64,000 nt of DNA from Pseudoalteromonas luteoviolacea S2607 (GCF_001625575.1 NZ_AUXV01000056.1:434001-498000); one strand, 5' to 3'. Counted from the stretch's first letter, positions 27,745-37,600 are shown. Made by a program: numbers and translations. The notes: generated from the sequence alone by a model not told the origin.

Positions 27745-28883
27745 AGCAGGCCCAACCTATTACAGATCAATTCCCGCTGAATATCGGACGTACCAGAGAA
27801 CAACACAGACCCTAAAGCGTCTCGAATGCTCGCATCTACACCACTTTCCTGAAGATAACCTAGTGCGCCATGTACGCGAATAGAGTCTATGCCAGACTGA
27901 ACAAACGCTTCACTAATCGCGAGCTTGCTCGAAGCAACCGCCTTTGTATTATCAACGTTTTGCGACTTTTGCCACGCGGCAAAATAAAGTAGTAGTCTTG
28001 CACTTTGAAGGCGCACTTCCATATCTGCAATACGATGTGAAACGGCCTGGAATTTGCTGATTGTCTTGTCGCCTTGTTTACGCGTATTGGCGTATTCTAT
28101 ACAGCGCTCTAAGTCACGCTGCATGACACCAATAAACAACGCAAACAAACAGCATCGCTCCCAATCCATTGAGGCGGCAAAGATGCGTGCTCCCTGGCCT
28201 TCACTGCCCAAAACATAATCTTTATGCACTTTTACTTCATCGAAGAATACTTGATTAAGTTGCGCCGAGTTCAAACCCAGTTTCTTGTAACTATTACCCA
28301 CTTCAATCCCAGGCAAATTCGCGGGCACTACAAAAGCGGTTTGACCCAAATACCCAAACTTGGGATTGGTTGTGGCATACAGAACAAAATAATCAGCAAC
28401 ACTGCCATTTGTTACATAGGATTTTGCTCCCTTGATGACATAGTAATCGCCTTCTCGCCAAGCTTTTGTCGTTAGCTTACCAATATCAGAACCAGCCTCT
28501 GCTTCAGATATCGCGTTAGCGGCAATTTTAGCTCCACTTGTTAACCCTGGTAGCAGCTCCATTTTTAGCTTTTCACTGCCATGTTCATAGATTGGCATTG
28601 CACACGCGAAGGTATGCGCCGCACCGGCAAACAGAATACCGGTATCAGTACAACCCTGCCCTAAACCTTCAAGAATTTTGACCGTGGTTAAAATATCAAA
28701 ACCACTTCCGCATGAAGAGTATTTACTATCTATGGATAACCCGTAATAGCCAAACTCACCAAGCGCATGCCAAGCATCTTTGGGAAACTCCCCTTCAGGC
28801 ACTTTGGAAAAGTCTAAGTCCCTTGCAAAGCTGAGTGCATGTTCAAACAATTCGAGCTGATCCTCATTCCACTCAAAGTTCAT
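27741..28883 (-). CDS. bmp3: Prolyl-carrier-protein dehydrogenase Bmp3
   Basis: Bmp3 is an acyl-CoA-dehydrogenase-family flavoenzyme that oxidises prolyl-S-Bmp1 to pyrrolyl-S-Bmp1, the four-electron step used in pyrrole natural products. The product of about 380 residues shows ANAISEAEAGSDIGKLTTKA (flavin-binding region), the VTNGSVADYFVLYAT strand and the C-terminal RVHGALGYLQESGVDASIRDAL helix with LFSGTSDIQRE. ATG 28883 follows GGAAGGA and is preferred over the TTG two codons upstream. It overlaps bmp4 by four bases. Confidence 0.92.
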   Translation of the reverse strand: MNFEWNEDQLELFEHALSFARDLDFSKVPEGEFPKDAWHALGEFGYYGLSIDSKYSSCGSGFDILTTVKILEGLGQGCTDTGILFAGAAHTFACAMPIYEHGSEKLKMELLPGLTSGAKIAANAISEAEAGSDIGKLTTKAWREGDYYVIKGAKSYVTNGSVADYFVLYATTNPKFGYLGQTAFVVPANLPGIEVGNSYKKLGLNSAQLNQVFFDEVKVHKDYVLGSEGQGARIFAASMDWERCCLFALFIGVMQRDLERCIEYANTRKQGDKTISKFQAVSHRIADMEVRLQSARLLLYFAAWQKSQNVDNTKAVASSKLAISEAFVQSGIDSIRVHGALGYLQESGVDASIRDALGSVLFSGTSDIQRELICNRLGLL

Positions 28884-28924
28884 AATCAATCCTTCCTTTA
28901 GAAGGAAAAGCGCAATGCTTTTCC

Positions 28925-30145
28925 TTAACCAGCCATCTGCTTACGGTCGTATTCTTCAATCGCATTTCTAAAGATGGTAGGCGCTTTCCAACCTTCACAA
29001 TCAAAGCAACACCCCCCAAGTAAACGAATTACTTCGTCACGTAAATCAGGGTTTTGCATTTGATACCCAAAGAAAATTGGGTATATCCAGAAGTAACGGA
29101 TCAAGTCAGCAGCGATTTGCTGGCCACCATTACTCCAGTCACGGTATGCATAAAATGGTGTTTTCCAATCATTGCCGTCGATGGCTTGTTTAATCGCGTC
29201 AGCGGCACGGATCCCTTCTTTCATTGCAAACGATACGCCGTATGAAAATATTGGGTCTAAGAAGCGGTGTGCGTCACCGATACATAACCAACCATCTCCA
29301 ACGAAAGGTTCAATACGGTAAGAAAAATCAGCCATTGATTGCGAATCGCCAATACGTTCTGCATTTTGGAAACGTCTTCTGATCTCAGGGCTGATGTTTT
29401 CCATGCCCCAGGCAATGGCATCGTCTGGGTTTTTACACTCTTTGTAGTAAAGGTCTTTCGGGATCACGATGCCTAAACTGTCTGTATCTGGTGAGATTGG
29501 GATGATCCAAGACCAGTGATACTGTTTTGAGTACAAGATGGTGGTGTTAGTTGAAAAAGGAGGTAAATCACGTTCCACACCTTTGTAATGGGCAAAAGAA
29601 GCGATTTGTTGAGAAAAGAACTCAATTTCGCGCTTACCTGCGATCCCTTTTCTCGACAAGAATGTGTTTTGACCACTGGCATCAACAAGTACTTTTGAGC
29701 GCACTTGATGTTCCATATCATCCGCTTTATAGATAGCACCAACAACCTTGCCGTCATGCTTGATAACATCTTTTACAAGGCCTTGTTGATATTCAACACC
29801 ATGCTCAAGCGCTTTGCGTTTCAGCATATTGTCAAAATCGCTGCGTCTGACTTGCCAAGTAGGAGCTAAAATTGGGATAAAGAACTCATTTTTAGACAAA
29901 GAGCCAATTACATTTACACCCGGTTTATCAGGAAAACCAGCTGCATCCATCTCTGGTGCGAGACCCAAGTCACGAATGATTTGACCCGCATTACCAGTCA
30001 ATGATTCTCCTATATGAAAACGAGGAAATTCATCTTTTTCAATACACAGAACTGAGAGACCTTTTTTACGGCACTCAATACCACACAAACTCCCTGCTGG
30101 ACCACTGCCAATAATAACTACGTCGTAACTTTTGAATGCGTTCAT
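28925..30145 (-). CDS. bmp2: Flavin-dependent pyrrole brominase Bmp2
   Basis: Bmp2 brominates pyrrolyl-S-Bmp1 several times; after release the product is tetrabromopyrrole. The 406-residue protein has the FAD loop IIGSGPAGS (11-19) and the halogenase motif WSWIIP (211-216, WxWxIP). With ATG 30145 as start, Tyr302, Phe306 and Ala345 fall exactly at the three positions I recall as setting tribromination in the published Bmp2. This supports both start and specificity. AAGGTGG precedes the start, which overlaps the bmp1 stop (ATGA). It needs a flavin reductase, not seen as a dedicated gene here. Confidence 0.94.
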   Translation of the reverse strand: MNAFKSYDVVIIGSGPAGSLCGIECRKKGLSVLCIEKDEFPRFHIGESLTGNAGQIIRDLGLAPEMDAAGFPDKPGVNVIGSLSKNEFFIPILAPTWQVRRSDFDNMLKRKALEHGVEYQQGLVKDVIKHDGKVVGAIYKADDMEHQVRSKVLVDASGQNTFLSRKGIAGKREIEFFSQQIASFAHYKGVERDLPPFSTNTTILYSKQYHWSWIIPISPDTDSLGIVIPKDLYYKECKNPDDAIAWGMENISPEIRRRFQNAERIGDSQSMADFSYRIEPFVGDGWLCIGDAHRFLDPIFSYGVSFAMKEGIRAADAIKQAIDGNDWKTPFYAYRDWSNGGQQIAADLIRYFWIYPIFFGYQMQNPDLRDEVIRLLGGCCFDCEGWKAPTIFRNAIEEYDRKQMAG

Positions 30146-31218
30146 GCCATTTCCACCTTGTTTAAGAAATCTTCGACAACCCAGACAAATTCTTCTGGGC
30201 GCTCTGATGCAGAGAAGTGGCCACATCTAGAAAGTCTTGTAACGGTTGCGTTTTCAAGCTTTTCTGCTGCTTTTTCACTCCATTCTGGTGGAATAATTTG
30301 ATCGTGATTACCAGCAACAAATAACGTTGGTACCTTTACACCGTCAAATGTCGTTGCCATGGATTTACGTGCGTATTCGTCCAAGAAAGTGTGGTATGCA
30401 GGACGAGATAATACATCGTTAAGTAAATCTTCAAGCGCAGGGGTCATCTTAGGTGGGTGGTAGTATGCAGCTGCTAAGAATTGCTCAGGGTTAGCTGACA
30501 TTTTCTTCAAGTCTCCCCACCAGCTTTCAACATCATCAACCAAACCGAAACCTGTACACACCAGCGCTTTTACTTTGTCTGGGTGGCGTCTGGCGATTTC
30601 GGTAGCAATCATACTACCCGCCGAGTTAGCGACTAATACCCACTCTTTTTCTTCAAGTGTCTCAAGGTATTGCAAAGTGTATTCAACATGATCAACATAT
30701 GAAGGAGAGTCGTTTTCACTCTGGCTCAAACCGAAACCCGCTAAGTCCAATGCAACTGCGTTATGACGACCTTGCACAGAGCGCAGAGTTGAAGACCAAG
30801 ATGTTGAAGGGTTACCTAATGCCGGTAACAAAATCCATAAAGGTCCATCTCCTTTTACACGTAATGTATGCTGCTTAAATCCAGCACCTGCGGTAACCAA
30901 TTCGCTTTTAATGCCATAGCTTTCTTGTAACTTAACAAGGCGGTCAAGCTCTGAGCTTGCTTCCTCAGATTCGACCTGCTCTTCTGCACTCAGTGTTTTA
31001 ATAAGTGCACACAATGTTTCAATGTTTTCGAAATGTACTGGCGTGATGTCGTGCTCTGGAATTTTAGCGCCATAACGCTGATCAACATGAGCAAGTAATC
31101 TCACCATAGATAGAGAATTCAAAATCCCCAACTCTAGTAGTGGTGTGTGCTGGTCCAGATCCGGGGCAGCCCCTTCCAGTAAGTCTTGATTTATAAATTC
31201 AATAAGTTCTTCAATCAT
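30142..31218 (-). CDS. bmp1: Acyl-carrier-protein/thioesterase didomain Bmp1
   Basis: Bmp1 carries proline through oxidation and bromination on its N-terminal acyl carrier domain, and its thioesterase domain releases the product. Of 358 residues, about 1-78 form the carrier domain, with the phosphopantetheine serine Ser35 in ELGILNSLSM. A linker rich in Glu follows, then an alpha/beta hydrolase from about 105 with nucleophile Ser199 (ANSAGS in place of GxSxG), Asp306 (GNHDQ) and His334 (RCGHFS). A phosphopantetheinyl transferase must come from elsewhere. It is the first gene of the bmp1-7 operon and is divergent from bmp8. Confidence 0.94.
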   Translation of the reverse strand: MIEELIEFINQDLLEGAAPDLDQHTPLLELGILNSLSMVRLLAHVDQRYGAKIPEHDITPVHFENIETLCALIKTLSAEEQVESEEASSELDRLVKLQESYGIKSELVTAGAGFKQHTLRVKGDGPLWILLPALGNPSTSWSSTLRSVQGRHNAVALDLAGFGLSQSENDSPSYVDHVEYTLQYLETLEEKEWVLVANSAGSMIATEIARRHPDKVKALVCTGFGLVDDVESWWGDLKKMSANPEQFLAAAYYHPPKMTPALEDLLNDVLSRPAYHTFLDEYARKSMATTFDGVKVPTLFVAGNHDQIIPPEWSEKAAEKLENATVTRLSRCGHFSASERPEEFVWVVEDFLNKVEMA

Positions 31219-31377
31219 CCTAGTTTCCTATCTAGTCTGGCAATATTGTTGACCCTCAAACAACGCTCAAAACCAAATCGGCTTTGCGTTTCATCAGGCT
31301 AGTTTTCTGTCCGCATTCACCAATTAGACATGTATTTGAAATATCTAAGGTGAGATGCAATCGCGTTTCGTTCGCCT

Positions 31378-31451
31378 AAAAAAACCTTACCGCTATCGAG
31401 GTTTTTTCAACATAGCCCCTGTGGACTATCCCATTGGTCCAAACGGACTAT
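31378..31451. promoter_or_regulatory. bmp1-bmp8 divergent control region
   Basis: The 295-base spacer drives both bmp transcripts. At 31378-31407 AAAAAAACCT pairs with AGGTTTTTT around an 11-base loop, a terminator-like hairpin that would lie in a bmp8 leader. At 31422-31451 there are interlocking repeats: GGACTAT twice, 22 bases apart, with GGTCC between them, giving inverted pairs GGAC/GTCC. This looks like an operator. No regulator gene lies inside the cluster, and its identity is unknown. Confidence 0.45.
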
Positions 31452-31513
31452 AGGCATCTGCATGCAAAGAATTTACTTTGTTGAGAACTTTCACCAAGTC
31501 AGGAAACAAGGAA

Positions 31514-32104
31514 ATGAAGCAGGGTAAAAACCATCTAGTCACACCGGTAGAGAGAGAGTCAACGCCTCATTTGGAACCAATTTATCAGGCGATAGAGAAT
31601 AATCTTGGTTTTATCCCTAACGGCATATTGACTATGGCTAAAAATCCGATGTTAGCGCAGGCTTTTGGGCAGATGTTTGGCTGTTTAAGTAAATTTGAAC
31701 ACATCAGCAATGAGTTAAAATGGGCCATTGCAACAATCAGCAGCAATGCTGCAGGTTGCCAATACTGCCAGGGTCACTTTTCTCATATTGCCAGCAGAGT
31801 CAACGTCAACAGAGCCAAAGTGTTAGCAGCATTTGAGTTCGAAACCAACGTGCTATACGACGATGCCGAACGAGCGGCGCTAAGGTTTGCATTTGCATGT
31901 AGTACCGCTCCGGCACATCTAGAAAAAAATCACTACGAGGAATTAGGACAGTACTATTCAGAAGCAGCCGTCATTGAAATCGCCGCAGTTATTGCCATTT
32001 GTGGATTCTTGAATCGCTGGAATACCGCTATGGATAGCCAGTTAGAGGCCGATCCCGCTGCCATTTTGGATGAAATTAATCAAATTACTAAGTTCACAGT
32101 ATAA
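31514..32104 (+). CDS. bmp8: Tetrabromopyrrole debrominase Bmp8
   Basis: Bmp8 reductively removes one bromine from tetrabromopyrrole to give 2,3,4-tribromopyrrole, the partner used for pentabromopseudilin. It belongs to the carboxymuconolactone-decarboxylase/AhpD-like fold. With ATG 31514 as start (AGGA ten bases upstream) the product has 196 residues, and the CxxC motif falls at Cys82-Cys85 in CQYCQGHFS; the first cysteine is the position I recall as the catalytic one. An in-frame TTG at 31478 would add 12 residues and has no good ribosome site. It begins the bmp8-9-10 operon. Confidence 0.92.
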   Translation: MKQGKNHLVTPVERESTPHLEPIYQAIENNLGFIPNGILTMAKNPMLAQAFGQMFGCLSKFEHISNELKWAIATISSNAAGCQYCQGHFSHIASRVNVNRAKVLAAFEFETNVLYDDAERAALRFAFACSTAPAHLEKNHYEELGQYYSEAAVIEIAAVIAICGFLNRWNTAMDSQLEADPAAILDEINQITKFTV

Positions 32105-32114
32105 GGACACCACT

Positions 32115-32435
32115 ATGCCTGAGATTACATTCGTTGATTTTACTGGAAATAAAACCAAGGTAGATGTACCAAGCGGTACCTCTTTGATGCAAGCTGCCAT
32201 GGAAAATATGGTCGAGGGCATTGAGGCTGAGTGCGGTGGTTCTGGTAGTTGTGCTACCTGCCACTGCTATTTGACCAGTGATTGGCAAGGAAAAATCGCA
32301 GAGCCTGATAGCAATGAAAGCGATATGCTAGAGATGGTGACTGAACCAAAGGATTTGAGCAGATTAAGCTGCCAAGTATTGGTGTCTGACGAACATCATG
32401 GGTTGCACGTTCATTTACCAGAGTCACAATACTGA
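32115..32435 (+). CDS. bmp9: [2Fe-2S] ferredoxin Bmp9
   Basis: This 106-residue ferredoxin of the putidaredoxin/adrenodoxin type carries electrons from Bmp10 to the P450 Bmp7. The cluster ligands are Cys40, Cys46, Cys49 and Cys86 (CX5CX2CX36C), in AECGGSGSCATC and LSCQV. ATG 32115 is preceded by AAGGA at seven bases, so the longer frame that begins inside bmp8 is rejected. It lies ten bases after bmp8. Confidence 0.95.
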   Translation: MPEITFVDFTGNKTKVDVPSGTSLMQAAMENMVEGIEAECGGSGSCATCHCYLTSDWQGKIAEPDSNESDMLEMVTEPKDLSRLSCQVLVSDEHHGLHVHLPESQY

Positions 32436-32445
32436 GGAAGATGTT

Positions 32446-33690
32446 ATGAAAAGGTGTGTCATTATCGGGGGCGGCCATGCTGGTGCTCAAGCGTGCATTA
32501 GTCTGCGCAAAGAAGGATGGACAGGACAGATCATGCTGATCACCGATGAAGACAGCCTGCCCTATCACCGCCCTCCTTTGTCTAAAACCTATTTACAGAA
32601 TCAGGTTACCGCCGCACAACTATTAATTAGACCTGAGGCTGCTTATCTCAAGGATGAGATCGACGTTAAACTCGATACACGAGTCGACAAAATAGAACCT
32701 GAAATTCAGAGCATTCAGTTGCAAAGTGGGGAGCACATTAGCTACGACAAATTACTCATCTGTACAGGCAGTAGAGCCCGTAAAGCAGATTGCATGGGCG
32801 CAGAGTTGGGTAATATCTTTTACATTAAAACGCTCAACGATATAGAAAAATTGTCAGCCACATTGAACATTGATGACCTATGCATATCTCGGCGTATCGT
32901 GATGGTTGGTGGCGGTTATATCGGGCTAGAGACGGCGTCAGTATTAAAGAAAATGGGTCACGATGTGACCATCATTGAGCGAGAATCTAGATTACTGGCA
33001 AGAGTAACTGCACACAGTATTTCCGCTTTTTATCATAAACTGCACAAAAGCAATGGCATTAAAATATTTACAGACACTAATGTCGTTGCATTTCAGGGCA
33101 AAGATACGGTCAGTACGGTGCTCTGTGAAGACAAAGTTATTCCTGCTGATATCGTCATTGTCGGTATTGGTGCTCAAACAAATACCGAGCTCGCCCAAAG
33201 TGCAGGTCTACTTGTTGAAAACAGTGGCATTGTTGTAAATGAGCTTTGCCAAACAACAGACGTTAATATCTATGCAGCTGGTGATTGCACGATTGGCATT
33301 GAGCACCACAGTGGCCTTGCAACACGAATTGAGTCCGTGCCCAATGCGTTAGAGCAGGCCAAAACTGCCGCAGCAACTATCTGTGGAAAACATAAGCCAG
33401 TCACCGCTGTGCCTTGGTTTTGGTCAGATCAGTTTGATTGTAAAATTCAAATTGCCGGTCTCAACACCGGTTACGATGAAACCCTATTAAGGCAAAGCGA
33501 TGCGAATACTTTGTCTCTTTGGTATCTAAAACAGGGCAGAGTAATAGCCGCTGATTGCATTAATTCAGCAAAGGACTTTATGGCTGCCAAAAAAATTATC
33601 GCTCAAAGAATCAACGTACCTAAAGAAACGATAACCAATTCAAGCATTGATTTATTTAAAGAATTAGCAAGGTTGACACAGCCTAGTTAA
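32446..33690 (+). CDS. bmp10: NAD(P)H:ferredoxin reductase Bmp10
   Basis: A 414-residue FAD-dependent pyridine nucleotide-disulphide-type reductase of the putidaredoxin reductase group, which reduces Bmp9. It shows FAD loop IIGGGHAGAQACISLRKEG (6-24), the PYHRPPLSK motif, the NAD-binding loop VMVGGGYIGLETASVLKKMG near 155, and YAAGDCTIG before a C-terminal PWFWSDQ typical of this family. ATG 32446 follows GAGGAAG; the longer frame that begins inside bmp9 is rejected. It lies ten bases after bmp9 and ends the plus-strand bmp operon. Confidence 0.95.
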   Translation: MKRCVIIGGGHAGAQACISLRKEGWTGQIMLITDEDSLPYHRPPLSKTYLQNQVTAAQLLIRPEAAYLKDEIDVKLDTRVDKIEPEIQSIQLQSGEHISYDKLLICTGSRARKADCMGAELGNIFYIKTLNDIEKLSATLNIDDLCISRRIVMVGGGYIGLETASVLKKMGHDVTIIERESRLLARVTAHSISAFYHKLHKSNGIKIFTDTNVVAFQGKDTVSTVLCEDKVIPADIVIVGIGAQTNTELAQSAGLLVENSGIVVNELCQTTDVNIYAAGDCTIGIEHHSGLATRIESVPNALEQAKTAAATICGKHKPVTAVPWFWSDQFDCKIQIAGLNTGYDETLLRQSDANTLSLWYLKQGRVIAADCINSAKDFMAAKKIIAQRINVPKETITNSSIDLFKELARLTQPS

Positions 33691-33733
33691 CCAACTCACA
33701 TATAAAGTACGCACCCCAAGCGTGAACCAAAAG

Positions 33734-33757
33734 AAGCCCGTTAAGGGCTCTTTTTTT
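33734..33757. terminator. Terminator downstream of bmp10
   Basis: Stem AGCCC/GGGCT with a GTTAA loop followed by C and seven Ts on the plus strand. On the minus strand it is followed by TTCTTTT, so it may also serve the convergent desaturase-family gene. Confidence 0.8.
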
Positions 33758-34571
33758 ATTCTTTTGTTGGCTTTTTGCGACGATAGACACGCAAATTAAA
33801 TGGGTGAAGCAGTTCACCAATAAATGTTTTGCTGTAGCCGTCACGCACACCTAAACTTGTATTACAGGGCCCGGGTACTCGATATGTACCAAACGCTCGA
33901 TCAAACACTGAAAAAACAGTCGCAAAATTTGTTTGATAGGCCTCTCGGTCCGTTGCGTGATGCCAGCGATGCATTGTTGGCGACACAAACAGTGCACTCC
34001 ACTTCCCGTAAGTCCATGGAATGTCCGCATGAATAAAGTAGCCGTAATAGTTACGGATCATGTTGTTGGCTACGATGGCAAATGGTGGCGCCCCCATAAT
34101 AATCAAAAATGACGTGTCTATGATAAACGTGGTTAAAAAGTTGAGAGGGTGAAACCGCTGCAGTGTTAACCAAGTCATATGCTCATCCGTATGGTGAACA
34201 CGATGAAGCGGCCATAAAAATCTCGAGTGTTCAAATCGGTGCCGCCAGTAGCCAATAAAGTCCCCCAAAAAAACTGCAATGAAAATGGCAACGGGTTGCG
34301 GTAATTCATACCAAAGACTTCTATCGACGATGCTCATCTGATAGCCATACAAATAGGTTAATATCACTGACATCACAGGCGCTAAAAGTAGTAAATTGAC
34401 ACTCATCAGAGAAAAGTTAAAAGCACTTCCTGTGAGTGCTGATTTTGCCTGCTTGTATACCTCTTTACCCTTTAAGAGGTAAGCTAACAAAATAAAAAAT
34501 GCAGCAATCGCAATTAAGTTGTTAAATGCGGTAACCACCTGTCTTGCTCCGGCCTCTAATACTTCCAGCAT
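33756..34571 (-). CDS. Fatty acid hydroxylase/sterol desaturase-family membrane protein
   Basis: This 271-residue membrane protein has several hydrophobic segments and the histidine clusters of the di-iron hydroxylase superfamily: HRFEH near residue 110, HRVHHTDEH near 123 and HRWHH near 208. Such enzymes hydroxylate or desaturate lipids using O2. It is convergent with bmp10 and separated from the RND operon by a terminator, so it is probably an independent gene. Its substrate is unknown and membership in the brominated-compound pathway is not supported. Confidence 0.85.
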   Translation of the reverse strand: MLEVLEAGARQVVTAFNNLIAIAAFFILLAYLLKGKEVYKQAKSALTGSAFNFSLMSVNLLLLAPVMSVILTYLYGYQMSIVDRSLWYELPQPVAIFIAVFLGDFIGYWRHRFEHSRFLWPLHRVHHTDEHMTWLTLQRFHPLNFLTTFIIDTSFLIIMGAPPFAIVANNMIRNYYGYFIHADIPWTYGKWSALFVSPTMHRWHHATDREAYQTNFATVFSVFDRAFGTYRVPGPCNTSLGVRDGYSKTFIGELLHPFNLRVYRRKKPTKE

Positions 34572-34618
34572 AATTGGGGATTGACCTTGATATTCGCTAA
34601 TATCGCTGTTTTACCAAT

Positions 34619-34644
34619 AAAAAAAGGTGCCTACAAGCACCTTT
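34619..34644 (-). terminator. Terminator of the TetR-MFP-RND operon
   Basis: Stem AAAAGGTGC/GCACCTTTT with a CTACAA loop; on the minus strand it ends in seven Ts. It lies 48 bases past the RND stop codon. Confidence 0.85.
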
Positions 34645-34691
34645 TGTTTGAGCGTCATAATCTGCCGTACTAACGGTAGGGCAAATGATTA

Positions 34692-37600
34692 CTAAGCGTG
34701 TACAGATTTATGAGAGGTATGTGGTTTTGCGACGCCCAAGTCTTCCAAAATGCTGTATAAACATGGTAATACGAGTAAAACCAAACAGGTTGAGGTCATA
34801 ATCCCAAACACAATGCTGGTCGCCAAAGGGATTAGAATCTGCGCTTGCAGGCTCGTTTCGAACAATAAAGGTGTCATACCAGCAATTGTTGTTATTGATG
34901 TCAGAACAACTGCCCTAAACCGATCATGGCTCGCCTGAGCTGCTGCTTCATGTACACTCATCCCCTGCTTCACACGGCTTTTTACAAACTGCACCAACAA
35001 GATTGAATCATTTACCACAATTCCTGCTAAGGAAATAAACCCCATTAAGGAAGGCATTGAAAAGTTGATACCCATTATGAAGTGCCCCCAAATGACGCCT
35101 ATCATCGCTAGAGGGATTGAGACCATCACAATGAGTGGTTCAATGTAGCTATGAAACTGTAAAGCGAGCAAAAGGAAAATTCCAATCATGCCCATTAACA
35201 TAGCACGTCGCATCGAGGCTTGTGTGATGCCTGCATTTTTCACTTCACCTTCGATAGAATACGTTACATTGGGGTAACGTGTTGGTAGGTCGTGCAAAAA
35301 TCGCTTTTTCAAATCCCCGACGACAGCACTGGCGGTGTTCAACTCACTATCAACATCAGCATAGACAGATACACTCATTAGGTTATCCACACGATTAATA
35401 ACCGCAAAGCCTCTAGTTTGTTCAATATTAACCAAAGCAGATAAAGGGATCGCTATACGTGAAGTTGGGTGGATAATTGGAAAGTTATCAAAGTCACTAT
35501 ATTCATCTAGACTTTCGTCGCTTAGTTTTACAGTCACTTCATAGTCTTCTAGTCCTACATGCGTCTCAAGTAACTTAGTTCCTTGGAATGCAGGACGCAA
35601 CTGATTGGCAATGGCAGCTGAATTAAGGCCCAAATCTAATGTTCCAGGTTTAAGCGTCAGAGTATATTCGGGTTTTCCCGGCCTCAAATTATCCGTGATA
35701 TTTTGTACCCCATTATAGCCCTTTAGCCAATTTTTAAGTTCGTACGCTGCGTGCGTTAATTGCTCTATATCGTCGCCTTTTAATCTGACATCGACTGCTC
35801 GGCCCTGCGGTCCTAATTTGGGCTCTTTGAAAGATAAAGTTAACGCTTCTGGCAAAGTACCTAATTCTTCTCGCCACGTATCCGAAAAAACTTGAATAGT
35901 AGTATTGCGCTGCTCTGCACTTAACAAGTCCACAGATATATATGCTAAATTGGCACCTTGATCTTGATAATCAGGGTTTTCACCATAGGTAACTGTCATC
36001 GCTTTGACTAATTCAGTGTCCTCATTTTGACTCAATTTGCCATTTGCGCGCTTGAGTGCACTCTCTATCTTTTCCATCGTTTGTTGTGTTACTTGAAACG
36101 GCGTACCGTTTGGCATCAACAAGCGACCTTGCAAAACATCTCCATCAATATCGGGGAATGCCGTAAACTTTAAAGTCCCTGAAATAAGCATACTCAGTGA
36201 GAATAAAAAACACGCAACCACAGAACCTATGACTAAATACCTATATTTTATTAGCTTATGATTAAGCGTTAAGATTTGGTCATTCCAACGCCGGAACTTC
36301 TCCTCAAACTTCGTTCTAATCTCCCCCACTTTTATGCTAAATGGTGTTTCTTTAGACTTGGTTTGTAGGGCATGTGACAAATGGTTGGGCAATATAAGAA
36401 ATGCTTCTATGAGTGAAACGGTAATAACTGAAATTAATACGATTGGTATCACTTTGAGGATCTGGCCTAAATTACCTTCAATAAACACCAGCCCCACAAA
36501 AATACATAAGGTCGTGACAAATGATGAAAATACGCCAGGTAGCACCACTAACGTACCTTGTAATACAGCTTCTTTAATTTCTAAGCCTTGTTCCACCTTT
36601 GTGCCTATAGACTCAGCAATAACAATCGCATCATCCATCAATATGCCAAGCGCGAGTAATAGCGCAACCATCGAAAGCATATTGATTGAGATACCAAAAT
36701 GCAGCATCAAAAAGAAACTGGCCAAAAATGAAACAGGTAACCCCATTACAACCCAAAATGCATATCGAAATGAAAAAAACAGCCACATTACGCCAAAGAC
36801 GAGCAATAAACCCTGCCATGCATTACTGATGAGTAGTGAAATTCTATCTTTTACCAAACTAGTATTATCACTGGTAAGTGTAAGTAAAACAGTATCTGGC
36901 AGAGTTCGCTTGACCTGCTCAATAACTTCTTCTGTCGCCTCTAGTACACGTAGGCTATCATCGACTGAGTTTTTCTTTATTGTCAAAATAGCCGCTTGTT
37001 GGTCGTTGTAAAATATCCGCTTTTCATCTTTCTCAAAGGTATCTTTTACTTCGCCAAGATCGGCGATAGTAACATCATTGCCTTGTGTGCCATGTGATAC
37101 CACCAAACTAGATAAGCTCTCGGCATCTCTGCGCTCGTCCATCATGCGAATCTGTGTATCCGAATAAGGTGTTTTCAATGTCCCGAGCGGTAACTCCACA
37201 TTTTGGCTAGTTACTCGATTTCCAAGCTCTTGTACACTGATCTTGTGTTGTCTCAACATGTCTTGTGATGCTGTGACACGCAGTTGGTGTTTAGAAAAGT
37301 CACTGATTTCGACGATTGGAATTTCGGGATGTCTAAGCAACTGTTGCTTCACCTTTTCAGCAAGGGCCTTTAATTCAACTCTGGATAAAGAGCCATTCTT
37401 AGCAGCCAACGCAACACTTACTACATCCTGTGTCCTGCCGCGTTCATTAATAGTCCACTGCTCTACTTGTGTGGGGAAGTCGTCAATTGTATCGATGGCA
37501 TTTTTAACATCCGTTGTAAACTGTTCAAAGTCACCGTGCTCAAACATTTTAACCGTCATTCGCCCTAGGTTTTGCCTCGCAACACAGTGCTTCTCTTCCA

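Noticed and set aside
31332..31342. TATTTGAAATA inverted repeat in the bmp spacer as an operator
   Set aside because: Short and AT-rich; the nearby GGACTAT/GGTCC repeats are more distinctive.
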